A DNA stretch of 64,000 bases from positions 20,225,832 to 20,289,831 of the forward strand of contig OZ038458.1 in NCBI GenBank assembly GCA_964036195.1, read 5' to 3'. Every line of letters begins with the position of its first letter. The first letter of the stretch is position 1. Positions 43,795-55,372 of this stretch are shown here, piece after piece. Below the pieces are notes generated by a model. That model was not told the DNA's origin. It was given only the letters and a program-made list of their open reading frames with translations, and searched no databases. This DNA comes from Sphaerolaimus hirsutus. Its lineage: Eukaryota > Nematoda > Chromadorea > Monhysterida > Sphaerolaimidae. The translations under genes were made by a program, and so were the position numbers.

Positions 43795-44953
43795 CAGGGT
43801 TGGCAAAATCTCAGGAAAAAAAATGTAAAATTAATAAAATAAAAATACAATTTTACCAAAATTCAATTTTAGTAAAATTTTACAAAAACTTGAGTGTCTG
43901 TAAAATTCTATAAAGTTTTCTATCCGGTTGCTTAAGATCCTAGCTGCCAATTTGCAGAACTGGTGCCTTTTTGTTGTAGTTATTGCTGTGATTTAAAAAT
44001 ATTTTTGCTCAAAATTGCAAATTTTCACACTTTTTAATATATTTTCACCTTAAAAATCACTAATTTATGTGATTTTTTACCATTTTCTTCATTCCATAAA
44101 GCCATGGAAATTACCTTGATAAAGCCTATATATTGAATGCTGCAATCCCCCCTCCTACCCCCCACCCCCGAAAACTAACAAAATTTTTAGCTATCTTTCC
44201 CTCGGGAGGAGCAATTGGCTACACATCTATCCGGCCCTGTGACGGTCAAAATTCAAGATACCTATGTCGCAACCCGTGTCAAGAGTAGGGTTCAAACGGG
44301 ATCCCGATCCCGATCCCGGATCCCGTGAAATTCCGGGATTTAGCAGTCCCGATCCCGATCCCGAAAATTTTCAAATCCCGATCCCGAGAAACTCCAAAGT
44401 CTGGGATCCCGATCCCGGAAAAAATTAGAGGAAATTATCATAAGTGAAAAAATGACGTTTTTGCATGTAAAAATGTGAACGCAAACCCCCAGCGTTCATT
44501 TTATGCCACTTTTCTGGCATCCAACAGTGTTTTGAGACCTTTATGAACAACTGTGAATGCCAGAACAATGGCCAAATACTCTATCCCAAGACCCCAATCC
44601 CGATGCCGAAAAAATGCCAATCCCAATCCCGATCCCGAAATCTCAAAAAAACAATCCCGATCCCGATCCCGAAAAGTCAATCCCGTTTGAACCCTAGTCA
44701 AGAGTCTACATTAATTTTTTGTATTGATCTGCATGCTTCTAGCGTGCACATTGTTTTACTTCCTTGCATCCAAGATTCTGATTTTTTGTAAAAAATTTGT
44801 AAAATATTTGTAACATTTTAGTAAAATGGTTTCATTTTATTTTATTAATGACATTTCAGAATAAAATAAAATTAAATGAAAGATGAAAAAAATACAATTT
44901 TAATAAACATAAAATACATTTTAGTAAAAATAATTTTACTAGAACCAACCATG
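43795..44953. mobile_element. hAT-like element interrupted by 44286-44696
   Basis: CAGGGTTGGCAAAATCTC ... TAGAACCAACCATG; flanks CTTGTGAC / TTTGTGAC (one mismatch). TTTTACTAAAAT-type arms. Confidence 0.6.
44286..44696. mobile_element. hAT-like MITE with (GGGATC)n arrays, nested
   Basis: TAGGGTTCAAACGGGATCC ... CCCGTTTGAACCCTA, TSD GTCAAGAG (44278-44285, 44697-44704). Lies inside 43795-44953. Confidence 0.88.
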
Positions 44954-45548
44954 TTTGTGACACTCTTCTATTGTTGATGTTCAAATACACTTGCCAAGTT
45001 TGGATGAAAGGCTATACATTTACAGTATGAGGCAACATAAAAGCATATTTTCAGCAGAAATCACCGCTTATCATGTTATTCCATGAATACATTTTTAAGG
45101 AAAAACTTTTTGTTTAAAATACAGTTTTAAAGGAAAAACTTATTGTTTTCAATTTTGTTAAAAATGTCAAAGACCTTTAAAAAACGTTTTCCAACCCTAA
45201 TAATCAATGCAAACATTTGGATGTTCAAATTGACATTAGGTCAGCGGTCCTTTTTACAACGCGTGTCAAAATGTTCACACGGCCTTCACCTCACAACATT
45301 TTAACTTTCATTATTTTAGTTTCATGGACATATTTATATTTTGCACTAAAATTTTAAGTATCGACTACTATTTACTTTGCTGTTGCGCTATTTTCTTCCA
45401 CTCTGTTCGTGTCTGCCTTTGTTAAGCTGAAAGTTGTCGATCATGATTTGAAGGTAAGTCCTGTGGTCCGCACGTTTGTGCAATTTTCCACCAGTGCGTA
45501 CATCTTATCTCATTGTAAAATAGGTATCAAAACAACAACATCAAACCA

Positions 45549-46920
45549 GAGTTGTTAAAAGTACTGAACTTTTTTCAAAGTATACGTAAACGTTAAGTAT
45601 TTATTTTTACTCACACCCTGAGTACAGAAAACGTAAAGTAAATTTTTCTACTTTTACTTATGAGAAAACATGAGTAAAATACTTTTCCGCACAGAAAACG
45701 TAAAAGCAGGGGTCTCCTAGATTTCGGCCCTCCGGGGGGGTTGGATCGATAGCAAATCGGTGGCCTAAAAATAGGTATATAAACACATATATAGCCAAAA
45801 TAGCTGATAACAGGCAATAATGAACATGTGCTAACGATTTTGGAGGTGAAAATTTATAAAAAAGCATGAAAAGTAGGAATTTTGAGCAACAATTTGGGCA
45901 AAATTTCTCAAAAATCGTTCCTGATAGGTAGATTACTGGGTGATTGGGGGGTGCCCCCTAGGAAACCCCTGAGTAAAAGTGAGTATTTTTGAGGAATTTT
46001 GCCCCAATTTTCACTCAAAATCACTAATTTTCATACATTTTTGACCATTTTAATTTTCAAATTGTCTAGTTCATGTGTTAATTGCCATTTTAAGAAATGT
46101 ATACATAAAAGCAATTACGGGTACTTTTTTCAAAGTATACGTAAACGTATGTACTCAGTACTCGAGTATACGTACTTTTTGAGTAAACGTAAATATGTTT
46201 TAACAACTTTGCATCAAACAGTTTAAGGCTAGCAAATTGAAGGCAATAGCTGATGCAGGTGAAATGACAGCACATGGGATAAATAACAAACACTGCACCA
46301 ACCACACAACTGCCACAAGACTTGCGGGACATTTATTTTTTTATTTTGGATACAGATAAAAAATGTAGAAGCCACATACCTAAGAGCCATGGAGCTGGGG
46401 CTTAAAAATACCATAGTGGAAAAATATGAAATACAGATACAGATAAAATCAGAGTTGTTAAAAGTACCAAACTTTTTTCAAAGTATGGGTATGCGTAAAT
46501 TATTCTGTTTTTACTCACCCCCGGTGTACAAAAAGTTAAAAGTAAATTTTTTACTTTTACTTGCGAGTAAATGAGGATAAAATGCCTTTTTTCCTAGAAA
46601 CTATAAATACGAGTATTTTTTCTCAGGAAAGCGTAAAAGTGAGTAAAATTACCATTTCTTTCAGGAAAATGGGGAAAGGACCATGAATGTTTACCCTCGA
46701 CAACAACAAAGTGTTTTCTTACTATTAATAACAATTCTTTATGAAGAGAAGTGTGTCTCGAATGGCAAAAATACACTTTCTAAAAATACACAATAGTTTT
46801 CAGCGAAAATTACTTGCAAAGTACAGACGAATACAGATACTTTTTAAAAGTATGCATAAGCGTATTTACTCGGTACTCGAGTACGCGTACTTTTTGAGTA
46901 AAAGTAAATACAACTGTGAA
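45549..46920. repeat. Cluster of AGTTGTTAAAAGTAC repeats
   Basis: At least three partial copies (45549, 46118-46215 inverted, 46448-46920) around the 45707-45971 insertion. No gene seen. Confidence 0.5.
45707..45971. mobile_element. hAT-like element, CAGGGGTCTCC family, short
   Basis: CAGGGGTCTCCTAG ... CCTAGGAAACCCCTG; flanks CGTAAAAG / AGTAAAAG. It is inserted in an older AGTTGTTAAAAGTAC repeat. Confidence 0.7.
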
Positions 46921-49459
46921 TAAAATACCGATTTTTCACATACATATTTCAATATTTTTCGCGGTAAATAGTAAATACTCCGATTACCAGCGACAATCCG
47001 CTTAGGGACAAAAAAAACTGGTGCGAGCCTGTTCTGCAAGCTGCCACATTCAAGTGCTCTTCTTAAGTTATTGAGTTGACAAACTTGAAAACGCCTAGCT
47101 TGTTTACATATGTCAACATGTAAGCTCAGATGTAAGCTTAGGCGGTTATTGCACGCGGTTGAATTGCTGGATTTAGTTGACTACCTGAGCTACAGAAACT
47201 CGGAAGTCTTCTAGCTATTTTACAGCATTTTATTTATGATTGCACCTTGGATTTGCTTGTGGACTTTTTTACTAACTGATAGAATATTTAAGGTAGATAT
47301 AAATGATATCGAAATTCATGCGCCTGTGAATAAATCCTCACATTTTTACACATAATCTAAAGCACTTGTATCTAACTGAAAATTATTTACGTGTTTAGCT
47401 GCAAAGATTGAGGTCGGCCTCATTTACAGCTCTGCTCTCATGGCTACGCCTGCTTTTGCCACACTAATAAGTATGCATGTGGATCGTATGATCTGAAACT
47501 ATTGAGACAGATAGCGTTCTATTGGTGTATTGTTGGATGTGATCTTGTCCAGTATATTTATGGATGGAAAAAGTTTTTTAAATGACCCTGTTGAAAAAAT
47601 GTTGTTGTTTTTTCTCTCAGTAAAACGTGTTTTTTAAACCTCCCAAATACCTAATGTATGAGTCAACATATTCATATGTAAATGTAAAACAAGTCACATG
47701 ACCTTGTGATGTTTCATATAGCTGTAAATGCAATGGCTGTAAAGCCCTGAGATAGCATTGTTGTGGTGATATCTGCCAAAAAGAAACATTTTCAGAAGCT
47801 CATGTAAATATATAGCCTTTCATCATACAATTGTGACTTTAAGCATGAAAATTGAACATGGGATAGTGTTTAGCGACTTTGAAGAATCTCATTTGAAGAA
47901 GCAAAGCTTATCATTTGCCATTCGCATTTTTATTTTATTGCACATTTATAAAGTTGTACATTGTGTGGTATTAATTCGTTTAATATGTAACATAAATATT
48001 GCAGATAATAACCAAAATAGTGACATATAAAAATACCCCTCAAAATTACCACAAAACCAATGAAAACGTTTGTACTAACATTTTTTAAGGCATGCTATGC
48101 TAATGCGTACTAAATACATCATCTCAAAAAGCTCATGTCCATGTAAATCCGGAACATAGCGATGAGATTTTCATAGACATACTGGGTACACATTTGCATA
48201 ACATGTTAATATTGTAAAATACGTAATGTGCACATTGCACATGGTGCGATGAACATTTCCTAGAAGGAAATTGTTGTGAAGGTTATTTCTTTTGTTTTTC
48301 TATTTTTTTATTGTTGTTTATCAACTGCGGTAGATTCATCAACTGCGAGTTTTAGTGCCGATTTTATAGTGACATGAATAATTTTCCCCCGTCTTAACCA
48401 CCCAGTAAATATGTAATCGATCGTCACTGGCTGGGAGTTTCTGTTTTTATGTGTTTATTCCACTCGCTTCACTTTACAAAAAAAAAGAAATTGATCGTTC
48501 CGCGCGTTTATTAAATCTGGAAAAAAACTTAATGCTCGTTTTTCTAGGTTTGAAAAGCTTTGGATGAAAAAGCTTTTCATCTGTCGTCATTCCATTTTTA
48601 TTTTATCGCACATTTATGAAGTTGTAGATGCGTAAGAAATGTCAATGTCACTATGATGACCGCATAATTAGATCACCGCATCAATTATCGATTCCTTTTC
48701 TCAACTGCTACAGTTTCTTTTCATTCGTCCATCAAAATTCGATTTTAAAACACTGATTGATAATTTTTACCAATGGAGTAGATGCCAGGCGGGGGGGGGG
48801 GGGGGGCTGCCCCCCCCGGTTGGCCAGTCGCCGTATATAATCCCCCCACAGTCAAAAATTTTGGCTAGGTCCATGAAAATACCTTTTCGATTGTAGACAC
48901 ATAAAAAATGCAAAAAAACGGATTTTGGTGCTGCGTCTGGGGCGGACAGACTGATACACAAAACTTTGAGTGTTCATCTTGAGACTACCGCAAACATTTT
49001 GATGTGATATTTGCATCCACCCCTGAGTTGTTAAAAGTACCATACTTTAAAGAAATGCTTATGTTAATTTAAAGTATTTTTATCAAATAACTTCTTGAGT
49101 AAAAACCGAGTTTTTGCCGAGGAAAACATAAAATGCATAAAAAGTACCTTTTTTGCCAGAAAATGTTAATGAAATGAATTTGACTTTATACCGTATACTT
49201 AGTACCGTAAACTCACTTGAGAAAGTTTAGCCATTTTTATGCCGAACAATCCAAAATGGACATTTTTTCGATGCTTCGTAAAGAAACACTTTAAGGTAAA
49301 CACACAAAAAACTTAAGGTTCACCAAACATTCAAGAACACTGGAAATACATGATTTTTATGATTTTTCTCAAAATAAACACCTTCCCGGTCACGTCCGGC
49401 ACCCTATTTTTAATTTTACTTGTGATTTCCTATCTCCAGTTCTAGAGCGCGCCAAAAGC
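46921..49459. other. No gene recognised
   Basis: AT-rich DNA with short degraded repeat pieces (47560-47640, 48260-48780). Open frames are short and unsupported. Confidence 0.5.
48785..48830. repeat. Long G run followed by C run
   Basis: About 16 G, then CTGCCCCCCCC. Marks the end of a degraded element; such runs recur at 5110-5170, 5520-5555, 22355-22392 and 62702-62716. Confidence 0.6.
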
Positions 49460-49651
49460 TGAAACTTGGGGGAGATATTGCCGCAACCCCCCTCTACTTT
49501 TCATGAATTGGGGGGGGGGTCGCGGCGACCCCTCTCAGGGTGGGTCACCTTAAGTACAAAAATTTTATTGGCTTTTTTTGGAGTCCCGCACAGGTCAGGA
49601 CCCCACTTACTTCTGAGCTGTGGAAAGCGTATAAATCTAAAATTTTGGGGA

Positions 49652-50070
49652 TGTGTTACCAACGGGCGTGGGTCGGTGCACAAGTAAACCCGGTGCACAA
49701 GTAGCAAAAGTAGTATAAGGGCGCCATGTTGTGGCGTACTTTGGCGCGCTCAAATGGCGGCATTCCATCACCAATCATGTGTATAGTTGTTGTTTTTGGA
49801 GGTGGGGGTCGAAGGGGTTCAAAATTATGGGGTTTTTCAAGCTTTAGAAGGAAAAAAGGGAGAAAAATCGCTAGATACATATGTAGATAGCTGGAGCGTT
49901 TGGGGGGTACCCCAACCCCCTCCAACCCTCCATACTGAACACCTGCAATGCCCATGAAGACCCAGTGCTCAAGTATGGGGGCCGTACCTAAGCACCGTCT
50001 ACATTGGTACCGGACATTGTTACTTGTGCACCGGGTTTACTTGTGCACCGGTGCTGCGCCGTTACCAACA
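49652..50070. repeat. Inverted repeat with GTGCACAAGTAAACCCGG arms
   Basis: CGGTGCACAAGTAAACCCGG on the left and CCGGGTTTACTTGTGCACCG on the right, each beside another GTGCACAAGTA copy. It is embedded in a larger G/C-run element starting near 49460. Confidence 0.6.
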
Positions 50071-53000
50071 ACCCCCCCCCCCCTACTACTATACGCTATT
50101 CAATAATGTGAGATTAATGTGAAAAATTTCTAAAAAATTCTCTTATTCTCTAAAAACACCACCCCCTTAAGTGATGAATGACAAAAAATACACTTTTTGT
50201 AACTTTTTTATTAGACATTTGAAAAGCTGGTTTACGATACTTTAAAGGGAATGGTTTGATTTTTAAAGTTGAGTAAAGAACCTTACCTCTAAAATGCCTG
50301 CATTGCAAAATTTACTTGGGGCAAATTCAAAGTGTACAGTTTTTTAAATTTTTGTTCCTGCGATGATGTCATTATGATGTCATAAAATTCCCCCCAAGTA
50401 AATTCGGCGCTCTTCTATCAGAAGAAATACGGTATATATTGTTTTCGAGTAAACGTAATGACGTTTTCTCTAACTGTGAACCTGACCTCGAATCCATTGA
50501 CTGAATTTTTCGTTTTCACGCGTGTCTGTCTTTTTCGGAAAGTTAAATATTTACGTGTCTGTCTGTCATTTTATGCCTACAAACGTCAATTGACGCCGCG
50601 TCAATTAAAGTGTGTAGGCATGATAAATACTTTTACTCGGCGGACATCACACTTAATCACATATCCCATCTGAATAATGAACCAAAAATTTTACAGTTTT
50701 TTCATCCAAATATATGCTTTTTACTATGGAATGATTGATTACGAAATTTATCCCAAGATTTTATTCATAAAATTATGGTAAGATTCTGTGAAAAGTATGC
50801 TCTCCACTCGGTATAGCCATTGAAACCTTTGCGTAAGCGTCGTTTTGCAACAAACTTCCGCATAAATCTTCGAGTAATGGTTTTTGTTCCAGCATCACGC
50901 TGCACTCCCAGTAACGGTTTGTCAACATTTCCATTTTTAGAGTATGAAAAAAACAGTCTATTATCTATCTATGTATTTATTAAAATATTTTCTTATGTTT
51001 TATCCAATAATTCATTCTATATGTTAATCCGGCGCGGGGTCGCCTAGACAGCGTTCCATTTTTCATTCCAAATGTATCGCCTAACAGTTCCTCATCTAGA
51101 GTCTATGGCAGGGGTCTCCTAGGGGGGGGGGGCTGGGGGGGGCTGCCCCCCCCCAAATCCGCCAGCTATCTATCTATCCCGGAGGCCGCTCAGCTATCTA
51201 TCTATCGCGAGGCAAAATTTTTGGCTACTACCCCCAAAGACCCCCCCAAATCGCTCAGCTATCTATCTATCTGGAGTGGTTTTTGAGAAATTTTGCCCCA
51301 ATTTTTGCTAAAAATCACTAATTTTCACACCTTTCAAGTTTTTCACCTTCAAAATCGTGCTCTCCGGCTAAATACATGGTTATATGCCTGTGTTTAGCCA
51401 TTTTAAACCTACTTTTGGCCACTTTTAACCGATTATTAGCGATTTTTTCCCCTTTCGGAATTCTATGGACTGAAAAAGCCTATATATTTTGCCCCCGCGA
51501 GCCCCCCCCCAGAAAATTTTTTCAGCTATCTATCCCTCCGGAGGAGCGATTTGCTATCTATCCAGCCCCCGCGAGGGCCAAAATCTTGGAGACCCCTGGT
51601 CTATGGCTTGTAAACCGCATTGCACACTACGGCATGCAGACCTGGGGCTTGTATTTAATGCCATGTTTTCACAGATTTTAAAGTTTTAAACCCAACTTTG
51701 AGCTATTTTTAAACCCATTTTGGGATATTTTCCCCTTTCTGCTTCTGTAAATACCTTGAAAAAAGCTATATATTGTACCCCCATCACCCCAGTAAATTTT
51801 ACAGTTACTTATCCCTCTGGAGAACCGATTTACTATCTTGGAGTTCCCCGCAGGGGCCAAATCAGTACCTCTGTGTTATAGGTAGTTTGAGTGCTAGGGG
51901 TAGGTAGGTAGCCTGATATTTTAGGGAGGGTTACCTACAACCGACCAAACGTAACCAAAATATTCGAAAATTCCGGAAAATAAAAACTTTTGCCAGCGAT
52001 TTTTAAAAAAGTGCTGGGACTCTTCTTTTTAAAAACGACTTTTAAAAAAAGCAGTTTAAAAAGCACTGGCCACACCCACAAATTCACTTGTCTTTTTCCA
52101 AGGTATACTCCGATTACTTTACACCCTGCACGCGTGGTTCCCGCTGGAAGTGTGCCAACAATGGTTAGCGCGTGCTAGTTTCATAAAAAGATGACAAAAT
52201 TGATTGTTGTTATAATGTTATTCATTAACATATTCACATCGATGAATTTTTTCAATTTTTTACGGAAATCGCATGACTTAACAATCATTGGCACGCTTCC
52301 AACACGAGACATAAATCAGTGCGACGGCAGAGTATCATGTACGCCGAGTATACCTGTTGTGTCCCCATGCCGTGGGCTCAGGTGTGCTCTCAGCTGTGTT
52401 AATTGCAAGCATGCGTAGCACAGGTTTGGCTTGCTATACTGACTAGTGCAGCCGTGACTTCAGCTGGTTAGCTGTTAGCTGTTATGAAATGAGATTGATT
52501 TTTAGATGTTCTGTATATGTATTTTTTTGGAAGATCTTGGAAATTCAGAATTTGTTCATTTTCAAAATTTCTTCATGTTTTTTTGGCTGCTTATTGGTGT
52601 AAAATGTGAAATTCACTCGGATCGCTGTATCCGAGAATAAATGTTTTGCTGAAGATCTCATATTATTGATCGGAAATAGCATTTCTGAACAGAGGTGTAA
52701 CGATTGAATTGGTAAAAAAATTTGACATCTACAAAAATTCAATGTGTAGAAAGGACGACCATACGCATGTAAAACGTAAAAAAACATCAAAAAATGCTGT
52801 CAAATCGCCATTGAATTTCGTTCACTTCAGTGACCTTGAATAGATTGTAGCCTTTTGGAACATCGTTTTCCCTTACGTGAGGTAAAAAAGCCTCGCTCAA
52901 AGGTCCCTTGTGGTTTTAGAAGTGACATTCGAATTCAATATATTTATTGAAATATAATTCACGTTAGTCTGAATTTGCAGTGACTATTTCTGTATTAATT

Positions 53001-53253
53001 AATACCTATATGTATGTATTTATGCTCATATGCTTACGTGTTTATTGTCAAATGAATTTACCACATGTGCAAAATTCAAATATGTCTTTTAATATTGTAT
53101 TCAATATACCTACATAGGTAATTTGAATTTGCATTTTTTTTATTTTGTGCCATCTGCTTAGATATTTATGATAACAATTTTCATTGACCGTTCACCGGTT
53201 TTTTCCGGTTACTATAATATCAGCTTGTACTCTGTCAATATTTATAATGGGTA
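50071..53253. other. No gene recognised
   Basis: Apart from the element at 51109-51598 and a decayed relative at 51653-51880, only AT-rich DNA and short unsupported frames. Confidence 0.5.
51109..51598. mobile_element. hAT-like element, CAGGGGTCTCC family
   Basis: CAGGGGTCTCCTAGG ... GGAGACCCCTG; TSD GTCTATGG (51101-51108, 51599-51606). Confidence 0.88.
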
Positions 53254-54426
53254 CCGTAAGTCCTTGAATAAGTCCCCTTGAAAATCTCCCCCTTTTTGAT
53301 GCAACAGAAGAAAAAGCTACGCCTTGGGGCAGTCCAAAACCCTGTGAAATACCCTGTCATGCATAGTGTTGGCCGATGTTTTTTTTTAAACGTTTTTTTA
53401 TTAAAAAAAACGTTTTTTTTATTAAAAAAACATGACCTCCGAAATGTTTTGTTTTTTTAAAAAAAACATCGGCTGAAATTTTTAGTACTAAGCACTAGGT
53501 ATTTTGCAAAATTTTTGTGTGCAATTTCACACACAAATTGACATTGGTGGTTGTTTTCATTGGTTTTGTTGCATTTTTAGTATCAAAACATCCATTTCTA
53601 TGTGCTACCATGGGTGAATAAGCCGACATATGTTGCTGTAATATAAAATATTGAGGTAATGTGCTTCCATGTACCTCCACAGTGTGTAACTTCACTCCCA
53701 AAGTAACAACCTCCTTTTATAACCTTGTTTGATCACCATTCCGTGCCAAACTTTACCTGAAGTCACGAACATTCGACTATAAGGCAATATACGAACGATA
53801 TGTCAACGAAAAATGGATATTTTTGACACAAATCACCACTTATAATGCTATCCCATGGCTCCACAGCCATTATATGGTCATATTTAACATCACAGAGTAT
53901 TGCCAGTGTCTGATATACCTATATATGTTGACACTAGGTCATATCTGGGAGCTTTAAAAAAAAACGTTTAAAAAAAAAAAAAACATCGAGTTAAAAAAAA
54001 CGTTTTTTTTTCCAACCCTAGTCATGCAAAATGTCTAAAGTCATGGAAAATGGCGCTATTTTGCAGGGCATTTTACATGAATTTTGGCACTTTGCCCACC
54101 ATTTGACATTTCACAGGGCATTTTACAGAGTCTGTGGGTGGCACCTGATCTGATTCATTGGATGCAAATGCTTTGCCAAATGTGCAACAGTAAAAAGGAA
54201 TGTTGCGCTCACAGCAATGTGTAGTAGTTGATTGAACTTACTACATTTTGTCTGCAGCGCAGTTTCATATCTACGCGTTGTGTAGCTCCATAAATACATA
54301 CCTGCATTTTCCTAATAATCCATAATCCTCCTGAAATCTCAGACGAAAAAAACCTGTCCTTGAATACCCCCTTAAAAGGTCCGACCAAAAAATAGCCCCC
54401 CTGGGGACTTATTCGAAAAATTACGG
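53254..54426. mobile_element. TA-target MITE hosting a CWG MITE that hosts a hAT-like MITE
   Basis: Outer CCGTAAGTCCTTGAATAAGT ... ACTTATTCGAAAAATTACGG with TA. Inside it lie CWG-family ends near 53323 (GGGGCAGTCC) and 54141 (TCTGTGGGTGGCACC). Innermost is 53364-54020, with TSD GTCATGCA. Confidence 0.7.
53364..54020. mobile_element. hAT-like MITE with (AAAAAACGTTTTTT) arms
   Basis: TAGTGTTGGCCGATG ... TTTCCAACCCTA; TSD GTCATGCA at 53356-53363 and 54021-54028. Core resembles those of the 21485 and 35455 elements. Confidence 0.8.
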
Positions 54427-54878
54427 TACTCTATTTTATGGCTCGACTTTCTCACACTATTCATTTTGAATTCCAAAAGCGGCGGCAACAATGTTTGCAA
54501 ATGACAAATGTCTCATGTTTGCACTGGTGTATTTTGTGCCATTGCGCCGGTGCGTCACAGATGTGATTAGGTGTTTGAAGGCAAATATTTTTCTAGTTTT
54601 GACCGCATGCGACGCTCGCACTGACTTGCATAAGCTGCACTGTTTATTTAAGTGTTTTGAGTATAAAAGATAAATAGCATTGAGACTGAGATGCACTGGT
54701 TTACGATATTTGCTTGCAGTCGAGACTTGCGTTGGTGAAACTTTGACAATGTGGTTTTCAAGTTGAATTTCTCACCTGTAACTTACCAAAAGCAAAATTT
54801 ACCTTCGGTGCCAATCAAGCGACAAGTATTGTGAATTGTGATAAGCGCTCATAATGAAGTTATAAGGTGGCAAGTCTG

Positions 54879-55043
54879 GTGCCAATCCCAGACCCTGAAA
54901 AGTGTTTAGTGTCAAATGTCATGTACAATGTCATGCAAAGTGTCAATTGTCATGACAAATGTAAAGTAAAGTGTCATTTGTCATGCAAAGTGCAAAGACA
55001 TTTGTCACTTTACTTTACACTTTACACGGTCTGGAACTGCCCT
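54879..55043 (+). mobile_element. CWG-family MITE upstream of NKCC exon a
   Basis: Ends GTGCCAATCCCAGACCCTG and GGTCTGGAACTGCCCT; CTG duplication at 54876-54878 and 55044-55046. The interior is made of TGTCATGCAAAG-like words. Confidence 0.75.
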
Positions 55044-55281
55044 CTGGTGACTTATAAGTGATACTTGGATATTTCAAATCAAAATTCTTGTCAGGTGTCT
55101 TCGCAGTTGCCATTCGTCATCCCACTTTTTGCATCGCAGAGTCAACCCCTCTGCCGCACAAACCCACCGTCACTTTACTTGTCTCCTCACTCGCAGTCTC
55201 TTCCCAATCCCACTGCTCCACTCGCAGCTGCAACAACCAAATCCAATCCAATGCACTACTAATCACCCGGCCGTCGAGCAG

Positions 55282-55372
55282 CATGAGGCCGTCGCCGGAG
55301 CGGGTGGCGGCGGTGCGCAGCGCGCCCTCGGCCAGCCGCTTCCAGGTCGACAAGGTGGAGAGTCCCACCAAG
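55282..55372 (+). CDS. NKCC exon a: first SPAK/OSR1 docking motif
   Basis: ATG at 55283, then 30 codons to donor [14 protein letters not shown] is a perfect [S/G/V]RFx[V/I]xx[V/I/T/S] kinase-docking motif. ATG could be the initiator (first coding exon), or this exon could follow a CTAAT branch site and AGCAG acceptor; I cannot tell. The frame stays open upstream to 55058. Confidence 0.65.
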
